Shown here piece after piece: positions 29,301 through 40,133 of a stretch of DNA of 47,138 nucleotides. Position numbers and translations under genes: made by a program. The DNA lies in assembly GCA_026419775.2 (NCBI GenBank), contig JAOPGA020001388.1, forward strand, positions 2 to 47,139, in the 5' to 3' direction. Numbering within the stretch: position 1 is the first letter of the stretch; every line of letters starts with the position of its first letter. Source of the stretch: Acrasis kona (Eukaryota; Heterolobosea; Eutetramitea; Acrasida; Acrasidae). The notes below the pieces were generated by a model. It made no database searches. It was not told where the DNA came from and saw nothing but the letters and a program-made list of their open reading frames with translations.

Positions 29301-32300
29301 GTAGGTGTTGGTGCAGTTGTGTTTGTGACAACAACCGTTGGCGTTTCAGTTGGAGTCGATGTAGGAGTGGGTGTAGGCGTTGGTGCAGTTGTGTTTGTAA
29401 CAACAACCGTTGGTGTAGGTGTAGATGTGCTCGTCTGTGTATCTGTAACAGTTGGAGTAGAAGTTGGAGCACTAGTATTAGTTGCTATCATTGTTGGAGT
29501 AGGTGTTGATGTGGGTACAGTAGTATTGGTTACTTCAACAGTTGGGGTAGGAGTGGGCGTTGGCGCAGTAGTGTTTGTAACAATTACTGTTGGAGTATGT
29601 GTCTCTGTTGCAGTAGGAGTTGGCGCGGTTGTATTTGTAACAACTACCGTTGGTGTTGATGTAGGAGTAGGTATCAATGAAGGAGTGGGTGTAGGCGTTG
29701 GTGCAGTTGTGTTTGTAACAACAACCGTTGGAGTAGGTGTAGGTGTACTTGTCTGTGTATCTGTAACAGTTGGAGTAGGTGTGGGTACACTTGTATTAGT
29801 TGCAGCTAATGTAGGTGTTGCAGTTGGAGTAGTTGTGTTAGTTACAATTACTTCAGTTGGTGTGGGTGTTGGTGTCTCGGTTGGTGTTGCAGTGGGTGTA
29901 GGAGCCGATGTATTAGTGACAGTTACTACTGGAGTAGAAGTGAGTGTTGGTGTTGATGTTTCGGTATGTGTTGGTGTAGATGTTGGTCCAGATGTATTGG
30001 TTGCAACAGCAGTTGGTGTAGGTGTTGGAGTATCTGTGGGCGTTGATGTAACTGTTTGGCTTTGAGTGGCAGTTGGTGTGGGTGCACTTGTGTTTGTAAC
30101 GACCATTGTTGGGGTGGAAGTTATTGTTGGAGTAGGTGTTTCAGTTGGAGTGGGCGTTGGTGTAGGAGTAGCGGTTGGAGTGGTTGTGTTGGTCACGTAA
30201 GTGGAGGTTGGTGTTGGTGTCTCAGTAGGAGTTGCAGTTGGTGTATCTGTAACTGTTTGTGTAGCCGTTGGTGTTGAAGTTGGTGTAGTAGTATTTGTAA
30301 CTAACATGTGAGTTGCAGTTGGCGTATCTGTAACAGTAGGTGTGGATGTAGGCGTAGGAGCAGTAGTGTTAGTTACTTCAATCATTGTTGGAGTTGGAGT
30401 GGGTGTTGGTGTTGGAGTATCAGTGGGAGTTACTGTTGGTGTAGGTGTTTGTGTGGGTGTAAAAGTAGGAGTGGTAGTATTGGTAACAGTAATTTGAGTT
30501 GGTGTTGGAGTGGGAGTTGGTGTGTCCGTAACTGTTGGTGTAATAGTAGGAGTGGGTGTCGGAGTTGGTGTTTGTGTGGGCGAATCAGTGTGAGTAGGTG
30601 TGGGTGTTGGCGTTGTAGAAGGTGTCGGAGTTGGTGTGGGTGCAGTTGTATTGGTGACTTCTATAATTGTGGGTGTGGGAGTTGGTGTTAGTGTGGGAGT
30701 CTCAGTTGGTGTTGGAGTTGGTATTACTGTTGGGGTAATAGTAATGGTGGGTGTTTCAGTTGGGGAGGGTGTAGGTGTAGGTGTCTGCGATGGAGTGAGT
30801 GTTGGTGTTTCAGTGGGCGTAGGAGTAGGTGTTGGAGTATTGGTTGGTGTTAACGTTGGTGTAGGTGTATTTGTGGGAGTGGGCGTTGGAGTTTCAGTTG
30901 GAGTAGGTGTTGGAGTGGGTGTCTGAGTAGGTGTCTCAGTCATTGTTGGAGTAGGGGTATCCGTTGATGTGGGCGTTATTGTTGGTGTTGGTGTTAACGT
31001 TGGAGTGGGTGTCTGAGTTGGAGTATCTGTTAATGTTGGAGTAGGAGTTGGAGTAGGCGTTGGTGTAGGTGTTGCTGTAGGCGTATTTGTGGGAGTGGGC
31101 GTTGGTGTTTCTGTTGAAGTAGGTGTTAATGTGGGTGTTGGAGTGGGTGTCTGAGTTGGAGTATGTGTGGGAGTAGGTGTTGGTGTGGGAGTAGAAGTGG
31201 GTGTTTCAGTAAGTGTTGGTATTAATGTCTCCGTTGGTGTTGGAGTAGGTGTCTGAGTTGGAGTAGGTGTTGGAGTATTCGTTGGTGTAGGCGTATTGGT
31301 TGGTGTCGACGTTGGTGTGGGTGTATCTGTGGGTGTTGAAGTGGGTGTTTCAGTTGGTGTAGGTGTTGGTGTAGGAGTATTCGTTGGGGTAGGTGTTGGA
31401 GTTTCAGTTAAAGTGGGTGTCTGAGTTGGAGTCAGAGTTGGAGTTTCAGTAGGTGTTGTCGTCAATGTCGGTGACACCGTTGGTGTTGGAGTGGGTGTCT
31501 GCGTTGGAGTTTGTGTAGGTGTATTTGTGGGCGTTGGAGTTTGTGTTAATGTTGGCGTCTCCGTTGGTGTGGGAGTAGGTGTGGGTGTCTGCGTTGGAGT
31601 GAGCGTTGGAGTAGGGGTTGGTGTGGGAGAATCAGTAGGTGTTAATGTTGGTGTTTGAGTAGGTGTCTCAGTTGGGGTCGCAGTGGGTGTTGATGTGATT
31701 GTAAGAGTTGGAGTGGGTGTTGGAGATTCTGTTGGCGTCAACGTTGGAGTAGGAGTTGGCGTGGGAGAATCAGTAGGTGTTGATGTAGGGGTGGGTGTCT
31801 GCGTTGGCGTCAACGTTGGGGTAGGAGTTGGCGTGGGAGAATCAGTAGGTGTTGGTGTTGATGTAGGTGTCGATGTAGGTGTTTGTGTAACAGTGGGTGT
31901 TGGTGTCGGAGTTACGGTATCAGACTGAGTTGGTGTTGTTGTTGGTGTTTGCGTCTCAGTTGGTGTCACAGTGGGTGTCGGCGTTACTGTTGGTGTTTGA
32001 GTTGGCGTAAGTGTTGGTGTCAAAGTAGGCGTTGAGGTTGGCGTTTCAGTGATTACTGGTGTAGGTGATTGAGTTGGTGTTGGTGTCGGTGTTGGAGACT
32101 CTGTAATTATGGGAGTTGGTGTCGGTGATTGAGTTGGTGTTGGTGTCGGAGAGTCTGTTGGTGTTGCAGTTGGTGTTAATGATGGCGTGGGCGTTGGAGT
32201 ATCGGTTGGTGTTAATGTTGGTGTGGGCGTTTGTGTTGGAGTCGCAGTGGGTGTTGGAGATAATGTTGGACTATCCGTAATCACTGGCGTTGGCGTTGGA

Positions 32301-32917
32301 GTTTCTGTTGGTGTAACTGTAGGAGTTGCAGTAGGTGTTTGAGTTGGTGTTGGTGTATGGGTGGGTGTTGAGGTTGGTGTTTCAGTGATTACTGGTGTAG
32401 GTGATTGAGTTGGTGTGAGTGTTTGAGTCGGCGTATCCGTTGGTGTTAATGTGGGTGTCTCTGTTGGTGTTGCTGATTGAGTTGATGTGAAAGTTGGTGT
32501 TAATGTGGGTGTCTCCGTTGGAGTTGGAGAGTGTGTAGGGACTGTTGTATCAGTGGACGTTGGCGTTTGGGTTGGTGTGTTTGATGGAGTGAAAGAATCT
32601 GTGGGTGTTAGTGTGGAAGTAAAAGTGGATGAGTCTGTGTGTGTTAATGTAAAAGTAGGTGTTTCTGTCGATGGAGCAGGCGTCGGCGTTGTCGTTGATC
32701 CTAATGTATCACCTTCTTGAAGGATTCTCCTAGGCATGAATCCATCTTTATCATTTACTATATTTCTCTTGGCTAATATATTCCTATGAACGCCAAATAA
32801 ATCTTTACATGATTAATAAAATCAAGTGAATTTATGGTTACTTGTGTTGGTGAATTGATCCGAGTATGATATTACACTCAAGAACAGTATCACTAACAGT
32901 GTTAAACATGTTCTCAT
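26369..32917 (-). CDS. Giant Thr-Pro mucin-like transmembrane glycoprotein
   Basis: Two exons (32917-32842 and 32802-26369; 39-nt intron, phase 1) give 2169 residues. The small first exon supplies a signal peptide ([17 protein letters not shown]) that the long exon lacks. From about residue 65 to 1920 the chain is nearly pure Thr-Pro dipeptides varied by Ser, Glu, Asp, Gln and Ala. About 30 copies of a VTNTT/VTNTS N-glycosylation sequon fall in the middle third (bases about 28.57-30.66 kb). A non-repetitive domain of about 165 residues follows, then a transmembrane helix (about 2090-2122) and a short acidic tail ([11 protein letters not shown]). It should form a long, stiff, heavily O-glycosylated stalk at the cell surface. 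The length may be inexact because repeats assemble poorly. Confidence 0.85.
26900..32680. repeat. Degenerate Thr-Pro coding repeat tract
   Basis: Nearly 6 kb of imperfect 6-bp periodicity (ggtgtt, ggagta and variants on the plus strand) encodes Thr-Pro units on the minus strand. Units vary mostly at third codon positions, so the tract is old or kept diverse rather than a fresh expansion. The periodicity keeps other frames on both strands open over hundreds of bases, producing long spurious Val-Gly frames. Confidence 0.85.
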
Positions 32918-33565
32918 CGTTTTTTAGAATGTTGATGATGTGTCCAACGTTCGTGTCAATGTCAGAATATAAAAACAATAGTTCCCGTTGTCTGCTCGCG
33001 GGGATAGAATCACTAGAAATGGCTATATAATTATCGATCCGAATATTGTAACCATATTTGACCAACAGTAAATGCAACAAAGCCCGTTTTCAACTAATTT
33101 AATGATTCGGAGAGACGATTACAAACCGAGAAGACGAACGTAGAAAATTTGTGATCCATTTGACATTTTTATAGAATTTTTACTGATGCTCAGGGCGCTA
33201 GGGGTCATCGATCTTTGCTTGGATGTCCGCATAACGCTTCTGCTCAAAAACAATACCAAAGGGTTAAGTGTATCACGAGAAATTTGAGTGCTGCTGGAAG
33301 GACGGGTGATATATTTTGGTCACTTGAATCGTAGGGGTTTTTCATAAAACTATATCATTTTACAAGTGCCACCAAGAACAATGCATGTGGAGTTCAACGG
33401 TCATCAAGGCCTTTTCATATTTCTATCTAGATTTCGATTGACTATGAATTACAATAAATATAAAAACATGACTACCTTCCTTCCGATCTGAACATCAGAT
33501 CAAGGGAAAGATAATTCTACATGAAAACACCAACAACAAAAATAAATTACATTTAAAGAACACTT
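32918..33565. other. Intergenic, nothing recognised
   Basis: About 650 bp between two leftward genes. It holds the mucin promoter and the 3' region of the threonine dehydrogenase gene. A 19-base sequence at 33441-33459 also occurs after the cyclase gene (see findings). No coding frame or RNA gene accepted. Confidence 0.45.
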
Positions 33566-34717
33566 TTAATCAATGTTTTGAAGTTTAACACTGTTTGGAA
33601 TAATTTTACTCAAATTCACCAACATGTCCCTACATGTCTTTTCCAAATTAAATTCCTCTCCCCAACCCCAATCACCTCTCGCAGAATCATCCTCTAAAAT
33701 CCTTGGCCACGATTCCGCGATACCTTGTCTAAAATCAGGTCTATAGCTTACGCTAAAACTAGGAATGAATTTTTTAATCATTTGCTCTAATTGGATGGGA
33801 GAGAACGAATAGGCAGCAATGTTATAGGTCCGCTCCTTCAATTGTTCTTGTTTTGTGTCAAGGATGAATTGCATGGTTCCTCGAATGCAATCGGGCATGT
33901 ACATCATGGGTAGCTTTTGGTCTGGTTGTAAGTAACATTCATAATGTTCTCCTTGTAATGCGTAGTAAAACATGTGAACGGCATAATCGGTCGTTCCTCC
34001 TCCTGGTTTCGTTTTGTAGGATAAAATACCAGGGTAACGCAGCGACCTGTAATCGACTCCGTGCTTGAGTGCGTAATATTCTCCCATCAATTCTGCGTAT
34101 ACTTTTCCGATACCGTACACGGTTGTGGGGCGTTGTATGGTGGTGTTAGGTGTGGATTCGAGTGGGGTAGTTGGACCGAAGGCTGCAATGGACGATGGAA
34201 CGAAAACGCGTAAATGATTGCGCTTTGCAATTTCCAATACATTGAAGAGACCGATTGTGTTTAATCTTACAGCAGCGGCTACGTTTTGTTCCGCTGATGC
34301 GCTCAAAAAAGCGGCATTGTGAACTATGCATGTTACATTTTCTCTGTCCACAATCATTTGTAGTCGTTCTCTGTCGTTCACGTCGCAAAAGTAAAAAGGT
34401 GCGAATTGGTCCAAGTTATCTTTTGTTGGGGTACTTACATCACTGCACACGACACTGCCCTTTCCGTACCTTGCTGCTAGCGCTTCAATCAACTCGACAC
34501 CAATCTGACCCATACATCCTGTGATCAATACTCTTTGCTTTGTGCTGGGGTAACTTTGTTGATATTTGATGTTTGTGCCTGGGGTAGTATTTCTGAGTGC
34601 TTGTGCATACAATCGTTGCTGATTGGATATATTGAAGGTATGAAGGCTATGTCTCAGAACCGTCTTTGGGTTGTGTGAAAGGAGAGCACTAACGACAGGA
34701 TAACTTGATATCCTCAT
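33566..34717 (-). CDS. tdh: L-threonine 3-dehydrogenase, mitochondrial type
   Basis: A single exon of 383 residues from the ATG at 34717-34715. It is an extended short-chain dehydrogenase: the Rossmann loop reads ITGCMGQIG, the active site is S/T-x-YGIGK (VYGIGKVYAE), and the core contains VPSSIAAFGP and YPGILSYKTKPGGGTTDYAVHMFYYAL, here shortened to the diagnostic piece GGGTTDYAVHMFYYAL. This segment and MMYMPDCIRGTMQFI are typical of eukaryotic threonine dehydrogenases. The enzyme oxidises threonine with NAD+ to 2-amino-3-ketobutyrate, which is then cleaved to glycine and acetyl-CoA. The first 50 residues are basic and Ser/His-rich without acids, as in a mitochondrial presequence. An upstream TTG in frame is ignored in favour of the ATG. 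Confidence 0.92.
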   Translation of the reverse strand: MRISSYPVVSALLSHNPKTVLRHSLHTFNISNQQRLYAQALRNTTPGTNIKYQQSYPSTKQRVLITGCMGQIGVELIEALAARYGKGSVVCSDVSTPTKDNLDQFAPFYFCDVNDRERLQMIVDRENVTCIVHNAAFLSASAEQNVAAAVRLNTIGLFNVLEIAKRNHLRVFVPSSIAAFGPTTPLESTPNTTIQRPTTVYGIGKVYAELMGEYYALKHGVDYRSLRYPGILSYKTKPGGGTTDYAVHMFYYALQGEHYECYLQPDQKLPMMYMPDCIRGTMQFILDTKQEQLKERTYNIAAYSFSPIQLEQMIKKFIPSFSVSYRPDFRQGIAESWPRILEDDSARGDWGWGEEFNLEKTCRDMLVNLSKIIPNSVKLQNID

Positions 34718-34973
34718 GGTGATTGCCAATCAGATTCAATCAATTTATTTGTAAGAGCTGATGGGAGAAATAATGTTGCAAGCTGTCTTACAATTCATAA
34801 CGTGTGATGTTGACGTATTAGAAATTGATGTTTCAGAGATAACCAACTAAAGATTTATTTGGAGTGGTAATGTTTGTATTTAGTAGGTAGGTATTAAAGA
34901 TAAATAAATAGCAATAAAAGTAAAGTGGATTTTACTGATTACATGTCCATTGGTTATGTAATTGGTCATGGAG

Positions 34974-35168
34974 TTAACTGCTCAAAACGCTTGGGACCTT
35001 GATTCCATTCCATATTGGATAAGCTACTACTGGTTTTCCATACTGTCGTGAATCTGACAACGGTTTATAAAGTTTCTCTCCTCTTTCTCTCCTCACTCTT
35101 TTATGATAACTAGATTCAACAAAAACAATCATGGCCATAATCATCATAACATACAGTAGAAACCTCAT
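34974..35168 (-). CDS. Small secreted peptide precursor, unknown
   Basis: A single exon of 64 residues. The first 20 (MRFLLYVMMIMAMIVFVESS) form a good signal peptide. The remaining 44 are basic at first (YHKRVRRERGEK) and end NGIKVPSVLSS. Cys is absent, so it is not a disulfide-rich peptide. The RVRRER stretch could be a processing site that frees a roughly 30-residue peptide. It is near the lower limit of what can be believed from sequence alone, but the signal peptide followed by polar sequence is convincing. Function unknown. Confidence 0.5.
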   Translation of the reverse strand: MRFLLYVMMIMAMIVFVESSYHKRVRRERGEKLYKPLSDSRQYGKPVVAYPIWNGIKVPSVLSS

Positions 35169-35594
35169 CCTGGCCCTGATTTCAATTATTTACCGTAGAT
35201 GAAGCTATTAATAACTAAAAAATTACAATCGAACTTTCGGCTGTAGTGTGAAAAACTGACATACTACAAAACGTTGTTAAGGAGTAGAGTGTTGGGTCTA
35301 CCATAAAAGAACAGCACTGTCAATTGAATGCACTGGATTAAATATACAATGTAACCAGTGGATGAGCTCTGAAATCGTTGCCACTATGACACGAAGCAGG
35401 ATATATCTATTGATATGCATCTTTCTATCATAGGGCTCCTCAATGAATAAATATAAATTTTTTTGAATAATGCAACGGCAGATTGAATAGTATCGAATTC
35501 AAAAGACAATTCTATCACTCGCACCAACATTTATACGTCTTCCGAAGCTATGTCAATAATAATGATTCATTTTTCATCTAATATGGTATTTCAA
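35169..35594. other. Intergenic, nothing recognised
   Basis: About 430 bp of AT-rich DNA. I looked for a tRNA because of a GCTCTACC string near 35632 but found no T-arm or acceptor pairing. Confidence 0.4.
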
Positions 35595-35761
35595 TCATTG
35601 TCTATCAGATTGTCCTTTATTCATTCTAACCGCTCTACCTGGGGGATATCGAGAACTTAGAAGCGATGCATCCATTGCCGCCGTATTATGTACAAAAATC
35701 CAGCGGGGGTTATCATGAAAATCCCTGATCTTTAAATAAACACCGGATTTTATACCAACAT
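35595..35761 (-). CDS. Probable 3' exon of an unknown leftward gene
   Basis: A minus-strand frame entered after an acceptor (tgtatttttag, ending 35762) runs 55 residues to a stop at 35597-35595. It reads YLKIRDFHDNPRWIFVHN, then AMDASLLSSRYPPGRAVRMN, then KGQSDRQ. The mixture of residues is typical of real protein and unlike nearby noncoding DNA. A GTAAGC donor 32 nt upstream (35793) gives an intron of usual size, but the exon before it has an in-frame stop close by, and the nucleotide transporter gene starts at 35886 on the other strand. It is therefore either a short gene whose first exon I cannot define or a remnant. Confidence 0.4.
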
Positions 35762-35885
35762 CTAAAAATACAAAAAGGTTGTTAATAGCTTACAAGAATA
35801 GATATTTATACATATTAATATTGGCTTGTGTTAATTTAGGTCTCATCTCTAAACTGTTTAGTTTTTCTCTTAACACAAAAACAAG

Positions 35886-36875
35886 ATGAAAGCATACTTG
35901 GTACCTGCAGTAGCAATTGGAATTTGGTACTTTTTCAACGTTACCACTTTATTATTCAACAAATACTTATTCAAGGTCGCCCACTTCAACTTCCCGTTCA
36001 CCCTTACGTTCATTCACATGTTCTTATGTTCAGTAGGAGCACTACTTGCACTAAGAGTTTTCAAGTTCCAACCCGTACAAACGATCAGCAACAGTTCATG
36101 GATGAAGAAGATCCTACCATTAAGTGTCCTCTTTTGTGCGAACATTATCCTCGGAAATGTCAGTTTAAGTTACATATCGGTACCCTTCATGCAAACAATC
36201 AAGTCGTCAGTACCAGCATTCTCGGCGTTATTATCTTACGTTTTCCTCAACGTAAGATTCTCAACCAGGATTTACCTCTGCGTCGCACTCGTGGTGTGCG
36301 GCGTGGCTGCTTCAACGTTGACGGAACTGGAGTTTGAGGTCATTGGCTTCACCTGTGCATTGCTGTCATCGATCAGTACTGCAGCACAAAGCATCCTTAT
36401 TTCAAGAATGTTGTCTGGGGAGGACAAGCTCGACTCGATGAACTTATTGTACCAAATGGCACCACTCTCCGCCATCATCTTGATACCTTTTGTGTTGGGT
36501 GTTGAAACATTTTCACTTACCGGCTCAAAATCATGGTTGTATGATTGGGATCATTTATACACCATTGATGGACCTGCAATGCTTGTAATTTCCGGCATGA
36601 TTGCCTTTGCATTAAACATTGTTACCTTCTTGGCTGTAAAGTACACAAGCCCTCTTACATTGAACGTTGCAGGAAACTTTAAGGTTGTATTCAGTATTGC
36701 CTTCAGTGTTTTGCTTTTCGGTACGAAAATTTCACTTGTCAATGCAGTGGGTTGTGTGGTCGCACTAATCGGTGTTGGCTGTTACAACTACTTCAAGGCC
36801 ATGGATGACGAAGCCGCTAAAAAAGAAATTGTCGCCAAACCACTAACAGAAATAGCGATTAAATCAGACTGTTAA
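35886..36875 (+). CDS. Nucleotide-sugar / triose-phosphate-type transporter (drug/metabolite transporter superfamily)
   Basis: A single exon of 329 residues with about ten hydrophobic helices. Conserved features of the TPT/NST (SLC35E-like) family are present: WYFFNVTTLLFNKYLF in helix 1, VPFMQTIKSSVPAFSAL in the middle, and TLNVAGNFKVVFSIAFSVLL, with a KT-type pair, near the end. These proteins exchange nucleotide sugars for nucleotide monophosphates in the Golgi or ER, or phosphorylated sugars in plastids. The basic, Glu-containing tail faces the cytosol. In a host with heavily glycosylated surface proteins nearby, a Golgi nucleotide-sugar role is likely; the substrate cannot be read. The stop codon overlaps AATAAA (36874-36879). 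Confidence 0.88.
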   Translation: MKAYLVPAVAIGIWYFFNVTTLLFNKYLFKVAHFNFPFTLTFIHMFLCSVGALLALRVFKFQPVQTISNSSWMKKILPLSVLFCANIILGNVSLSYISVPFMQTIKSSVPAFSALLSYVFLNVRFSTRIYLCVALVVCGVAASTLTELEFEVIGFTCALLSSISTAAQSILISRMLSGEDKLDSMNLLYQMAPLSAIILIPFVLGVETFSLTGSKSWLYDWDHLYTIDGPAMLVISGMIAFALNIVTFLAVKYTSPLTLNVAGNFKVVFSIAFSVLLFGTKISLVNAVGCVVALIGVGCYNYFKAMDDEAAKKEIVAKPLTEIAIKSDC

Positions 36876-37015
36876 TAAAAGAGAGGATGTACATAGTTTT
36901 AAATAATTAAGGAAGTAACAAACAATAAAATATTATTTTGCAAAAGATGAGTTTACTTAAACAAACTGTTCAGTCAACCTTACTGATCCTGTAGTCAATT
37001 TATTAAAAAACTGAC

Positions 37016-39349
37016 ATGTCGGATCAAGGCTCAGAAAAAGTCAGGGTTATTGTGCGTGTCAGACCCTTTAATGCAGTAGAAGAAAAAGAAGGAAGCAAGA
37101 GGTGCATATTGATATAATAAATAATTGATCCATATGTAGATGCGTCACAGTTAATAAAGCCAGGAATGAAATTTTGGTAGCAGGAGAAGGTGCAGAAAAA
37201 AAACAATTTACATTCGATGGAGTTTATGACGAAGGGTATGAGCAAGATCTACCAACATGTTGAATTTATAATTTAGGTCCCAGCAAATAGATTTATACAA
37301 TGAAGCTGTGAGACCAATTGTTAGTAGTGTTCTCGAAGGATATAACGGGACTGTTTTTGCCTATGGACAAACTGGAGCAGGTTAGTGGTCTAACGTCTCA
37401 ACCGTTTTTTACTCTTAGGCAAAACATTTACGATGGAAGGAAAGGATTCGCCGAAAGAGCTCCGTGGCATAACGTTTAATTCATTTAATCATATCTTCGA
37501 AACTATTGCTGATTACTCTGTCCAAAAGAATTTCATCGCCACAGTAACAATGGTAGAAATATACAATGAAGAGATCAGAGATTTAATTGGCAACAGCAGA
37601 AACAAACTGGAGTTGAAAGAAGAGGGAAAAAACGGGTTTGTCATCAAAGGCGCCAACACACCAAACGTTTCAAGCACCAAAGATTTGGACAGGTAAGCAA
37701 TACCAGCTCAATTTTTTTATCAACGGCTTCACAGAATTATAAACATCGGAAGATCAAACAGAAGTGTCGCCGCTACTAGAATGAATGAGACATCTTCAAG
37801 GTCGCATTGTTTAATTCTGCTACAAGTTGAGTCTCACGAAGTGGGCGAAGACGGAGAACCAAGAAATGTTCGCTCTGGTAAACTTAATTTAGTGGATCTA
37901 GCAGGATCGGAGAGAGCTAAGAAAACTGGAGCTACTGGTGATAAACTCAAAGAAGGAGCTCTTATCAATCAATCTTTATCGACACTCGGAGCTGTTATAT
38001 CTGCTTTAGTCCAAGCTAGAACCCATGTGCCTTACAGAAATTCGAAGCTGACAAGATTGTTACAGGACTCGCTGGGCGGGAATACCAAGACTGTTATGGT
38101 GGCGAATATATCCCCCGCTGATTACAATCTTGATGAAACCATCAGCACTTTACGCTATGCCAACAGAGCCAAGCAGATACAAAACAGACCGATAATTAAT
38201 ATGAATCCCGATAAACTACTCGTAAAAAAATTGGAAGATGAAGTGAAATTGTTAAAGGACATGTTGGAGAAGTCTGCTTTGACACCGCAAGCAATCAATG
38301 AACAAATTAAAGCCACGGCTGTCAGTGAAGATGAGCTTAATAAGTTGAAACAACAAAAAGATGAAGAAATTGAAAGAATGAAGGAGGACATTAAAAACCA
38401 AAGTAACGAGGAGAAGAAGGCATTATTGGCACAAATAGAGAAGGAGAAAATTCAAATTGAAGATGAGTTGAAAATAAAGCATGCAGAAGCGGAGGAGCAG
38501 GCCAAGAAAAAGGAGAAACTAGAAAAAGAGAATTCAGAACTAGCCAAGAGATTGAAATCAATGGAAAATAAAATGATTCACGGTCAACAAGCTAACGATG
38601 AAAAGATCAAACAAAAGCATAGGGAACAAGAATTAATGATTAAAAGACAAAAAGAAGAATTGGAAAGGAACAAACAGAATGAGGAGGAACTAAAAAGAGA
38701 GTTGAGAGAAAGAGAAGAAAACAGATTGGAGCTTGCCGATAAGTATTCAAGTATTCAGGATGAAGTTGAGATCAAGACCAAAAAACTAAACAAGCTATGG
38801 AAGTTATATCAAACATGTAAAAATGACATTAAAGAATTACAATTAGATTTTGACCAGGAGAGGGAAGCACTTTCAATAACTCTCGGTGATTCCGAGAGAG
38901 ACAGAAAGTTGTATAAAAGAGTTGTTGAATTGTTTGTTCCTCCCGAAGAATTACAAAAAATTATGGCTAGAGCCTTCTGGGACGATAATGCAGAGGAATG
39001 GTCCGTCATGCACTCTTCTCTTTCTGGTAATGGAATAAGACTTTCTAGACCTTCGTCGGCTACGGGAGAGGATCAAGTTCCAGTCACTGAGTGGGCCAAA
39101 GTAGCAGCAATAGTCAATTCGGGTAATCCACGATTTAAGAACGATAACATGGTTCAATTAGAGTTGGAGATGCCCGAAAGGACAACACAAGATTACATAC
39201 CTACAGGTTACGATCATGTTAGTTATTCACCAGAAGATGAGATGGGACATCAACAATATGGATATGATGAAGAAGTACAACAAAGAAGAGCACCTTCACA
39301 GCATGGTAAGAGACCAAAGACTGCAAGTAAAAAGAGAGATCAATATTAA
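37016..39349 (+). CDS. Kinesin-2-like motor
   Basis: Five exons (37016-37101, 37140-37235, 37277-37380, 37419-37692, 37735-39349; introns of 38-42 nt) encode 724 residues. The N-terminal motor domain (about 1-345) has Walker A GQTGAGKT, switch I NETSSRSH and switch [10 protein letters not shown]. The segments [12 protein letters not shown] and [20 protein letters not shown], and the neck start [16 protein letters not shown], are closest to kinesin-2 motors. A coiled coil follows (about 360-600), then a tail with [19 protein letters not shown], which I recall from KIF3-type motors. Kinesin-2 drives plus-end transport, including intraflagellar transport, so it hints that the organism has or had a flagellate stage. 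The tail ends Gln/Lys-rich. Confidence 0.92.
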
Positions 39350-39506
39350 TTTATGAGAACTTGAAATTGTCGATCACCCGCGGTTAGGTGTCAGATAGAA
39401 ATATTGTATATTGAATATGAATAAAAACACAAATTGCACATAGTCTTTCTTCTGCTTTTGATAATATTGTTGTAATAATCGTCAACCATGATTTTGTGGA
39501 AAAACA

Positions 39507-40125
39507 ATGAAGCATGGAATACATACAAGGAAGTTTGGAAGAGATTCTAAGCACAGACGCGGTAACTATCACCAACAACATGACTCCTAATCAAAAAAGC
39601 AATGTTAAGAAACTTGGCAACAAATTTAATTACCCACGACATTATCCGAACAACATTACACCGTGCAAAGGACTTGAAGAAAATAACCGAAAAATTAATC
39701 GGACACAGCTTCAACCCAAATCGTTATAATGCAAGAAAAAAACTCCAAGGTTACTTGTTCACAAGATTTGCATACAAGAGAGCCTTTCACGAGTTCCCCC
39801 ATCGCTTCAAAGACCGCACAGGGTATTTATTCACCACTTTAAAATGACTAAAATGATTAGAGGTTATGTAAGAATTATACCTGACGATAGAAGAAGAAAA
39901 GGAGATGGAGCAAAGATGGCCTGGATAGAATTACTCGATTTGGATAAAATTCCAGAAAGAAACCCAATCACAAAAAGAATGGTAATTGAACAACGTGTCC
40001 AAGAAGCACAAAACATTGCATTACTAGCCAAAAGGATCGGTCAGAAATTAATCATTACAAACACTCAACCCGACACCTCCTCTTTAACATTACAACCAAC
40101 ATTTAATAGTAAAGATATAAATTAA
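39507..40125 (+). CDS. Mitochondrial ribosomal protein bL17
   Basis: Three exons (39507-39561, 39600-39822, 39861-40125; both introns 38 nt) encode 180 residues. The spliced start MKHGIHTRKFGRDSKHRR, then AMLRNLATNLITHDIIRTTL, is the classic L17 N-terminus, and KDRTGGYVRIIPDDRRRKGD, spanning the second junction, is its C-terminal signature. Bacterial L17 ends about there (near 120 residues); this one has a further 50 residues with a basic helix, as in mitochondrial forms. It binds 23S-type rRNA near the exit tunnel of the large subunit. An ATG at 39844, inside the second intron, is not a start. The stop codon is 8 bp from that of the convergent ATG16 gene. Confidence 0.93.
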
Positions 40126-40133
40126 ACATTTAT

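Noticed and set aside
28962-30065. 367-codon plus-strand frame rich in Val and Gly
   Set aside because: It is the antisense shadow of the Thr-Pro repeat: the 6-bp periodicity keeps the opposite frame open and gives only GVGVG-type sequence with no start context or domain.
26369-32917. Telomere-like or satellite DNA because of G/T-rich hexamers
   Set aside because: The unit is irregular, keeps one reading frame for over 6 kb, and is flanked by a signal peptide exon and a transmembrane domain.
35620-35690. Possible tRNA (GCTCTACC string, reverse strand GGTAGAGC)
   Set aside because: No T-loop consensus, no anticodon arm and no acceptor-stem pairing; the same bases are better explained as a coding exon.
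39844-40125. Separate 93-residue gene starting at an ATG at 39844
   Set aside because: The ATG lies inside a 38-nt intron; splicing joins KDRTG to GYVRIIP, the continuous L17 signature.
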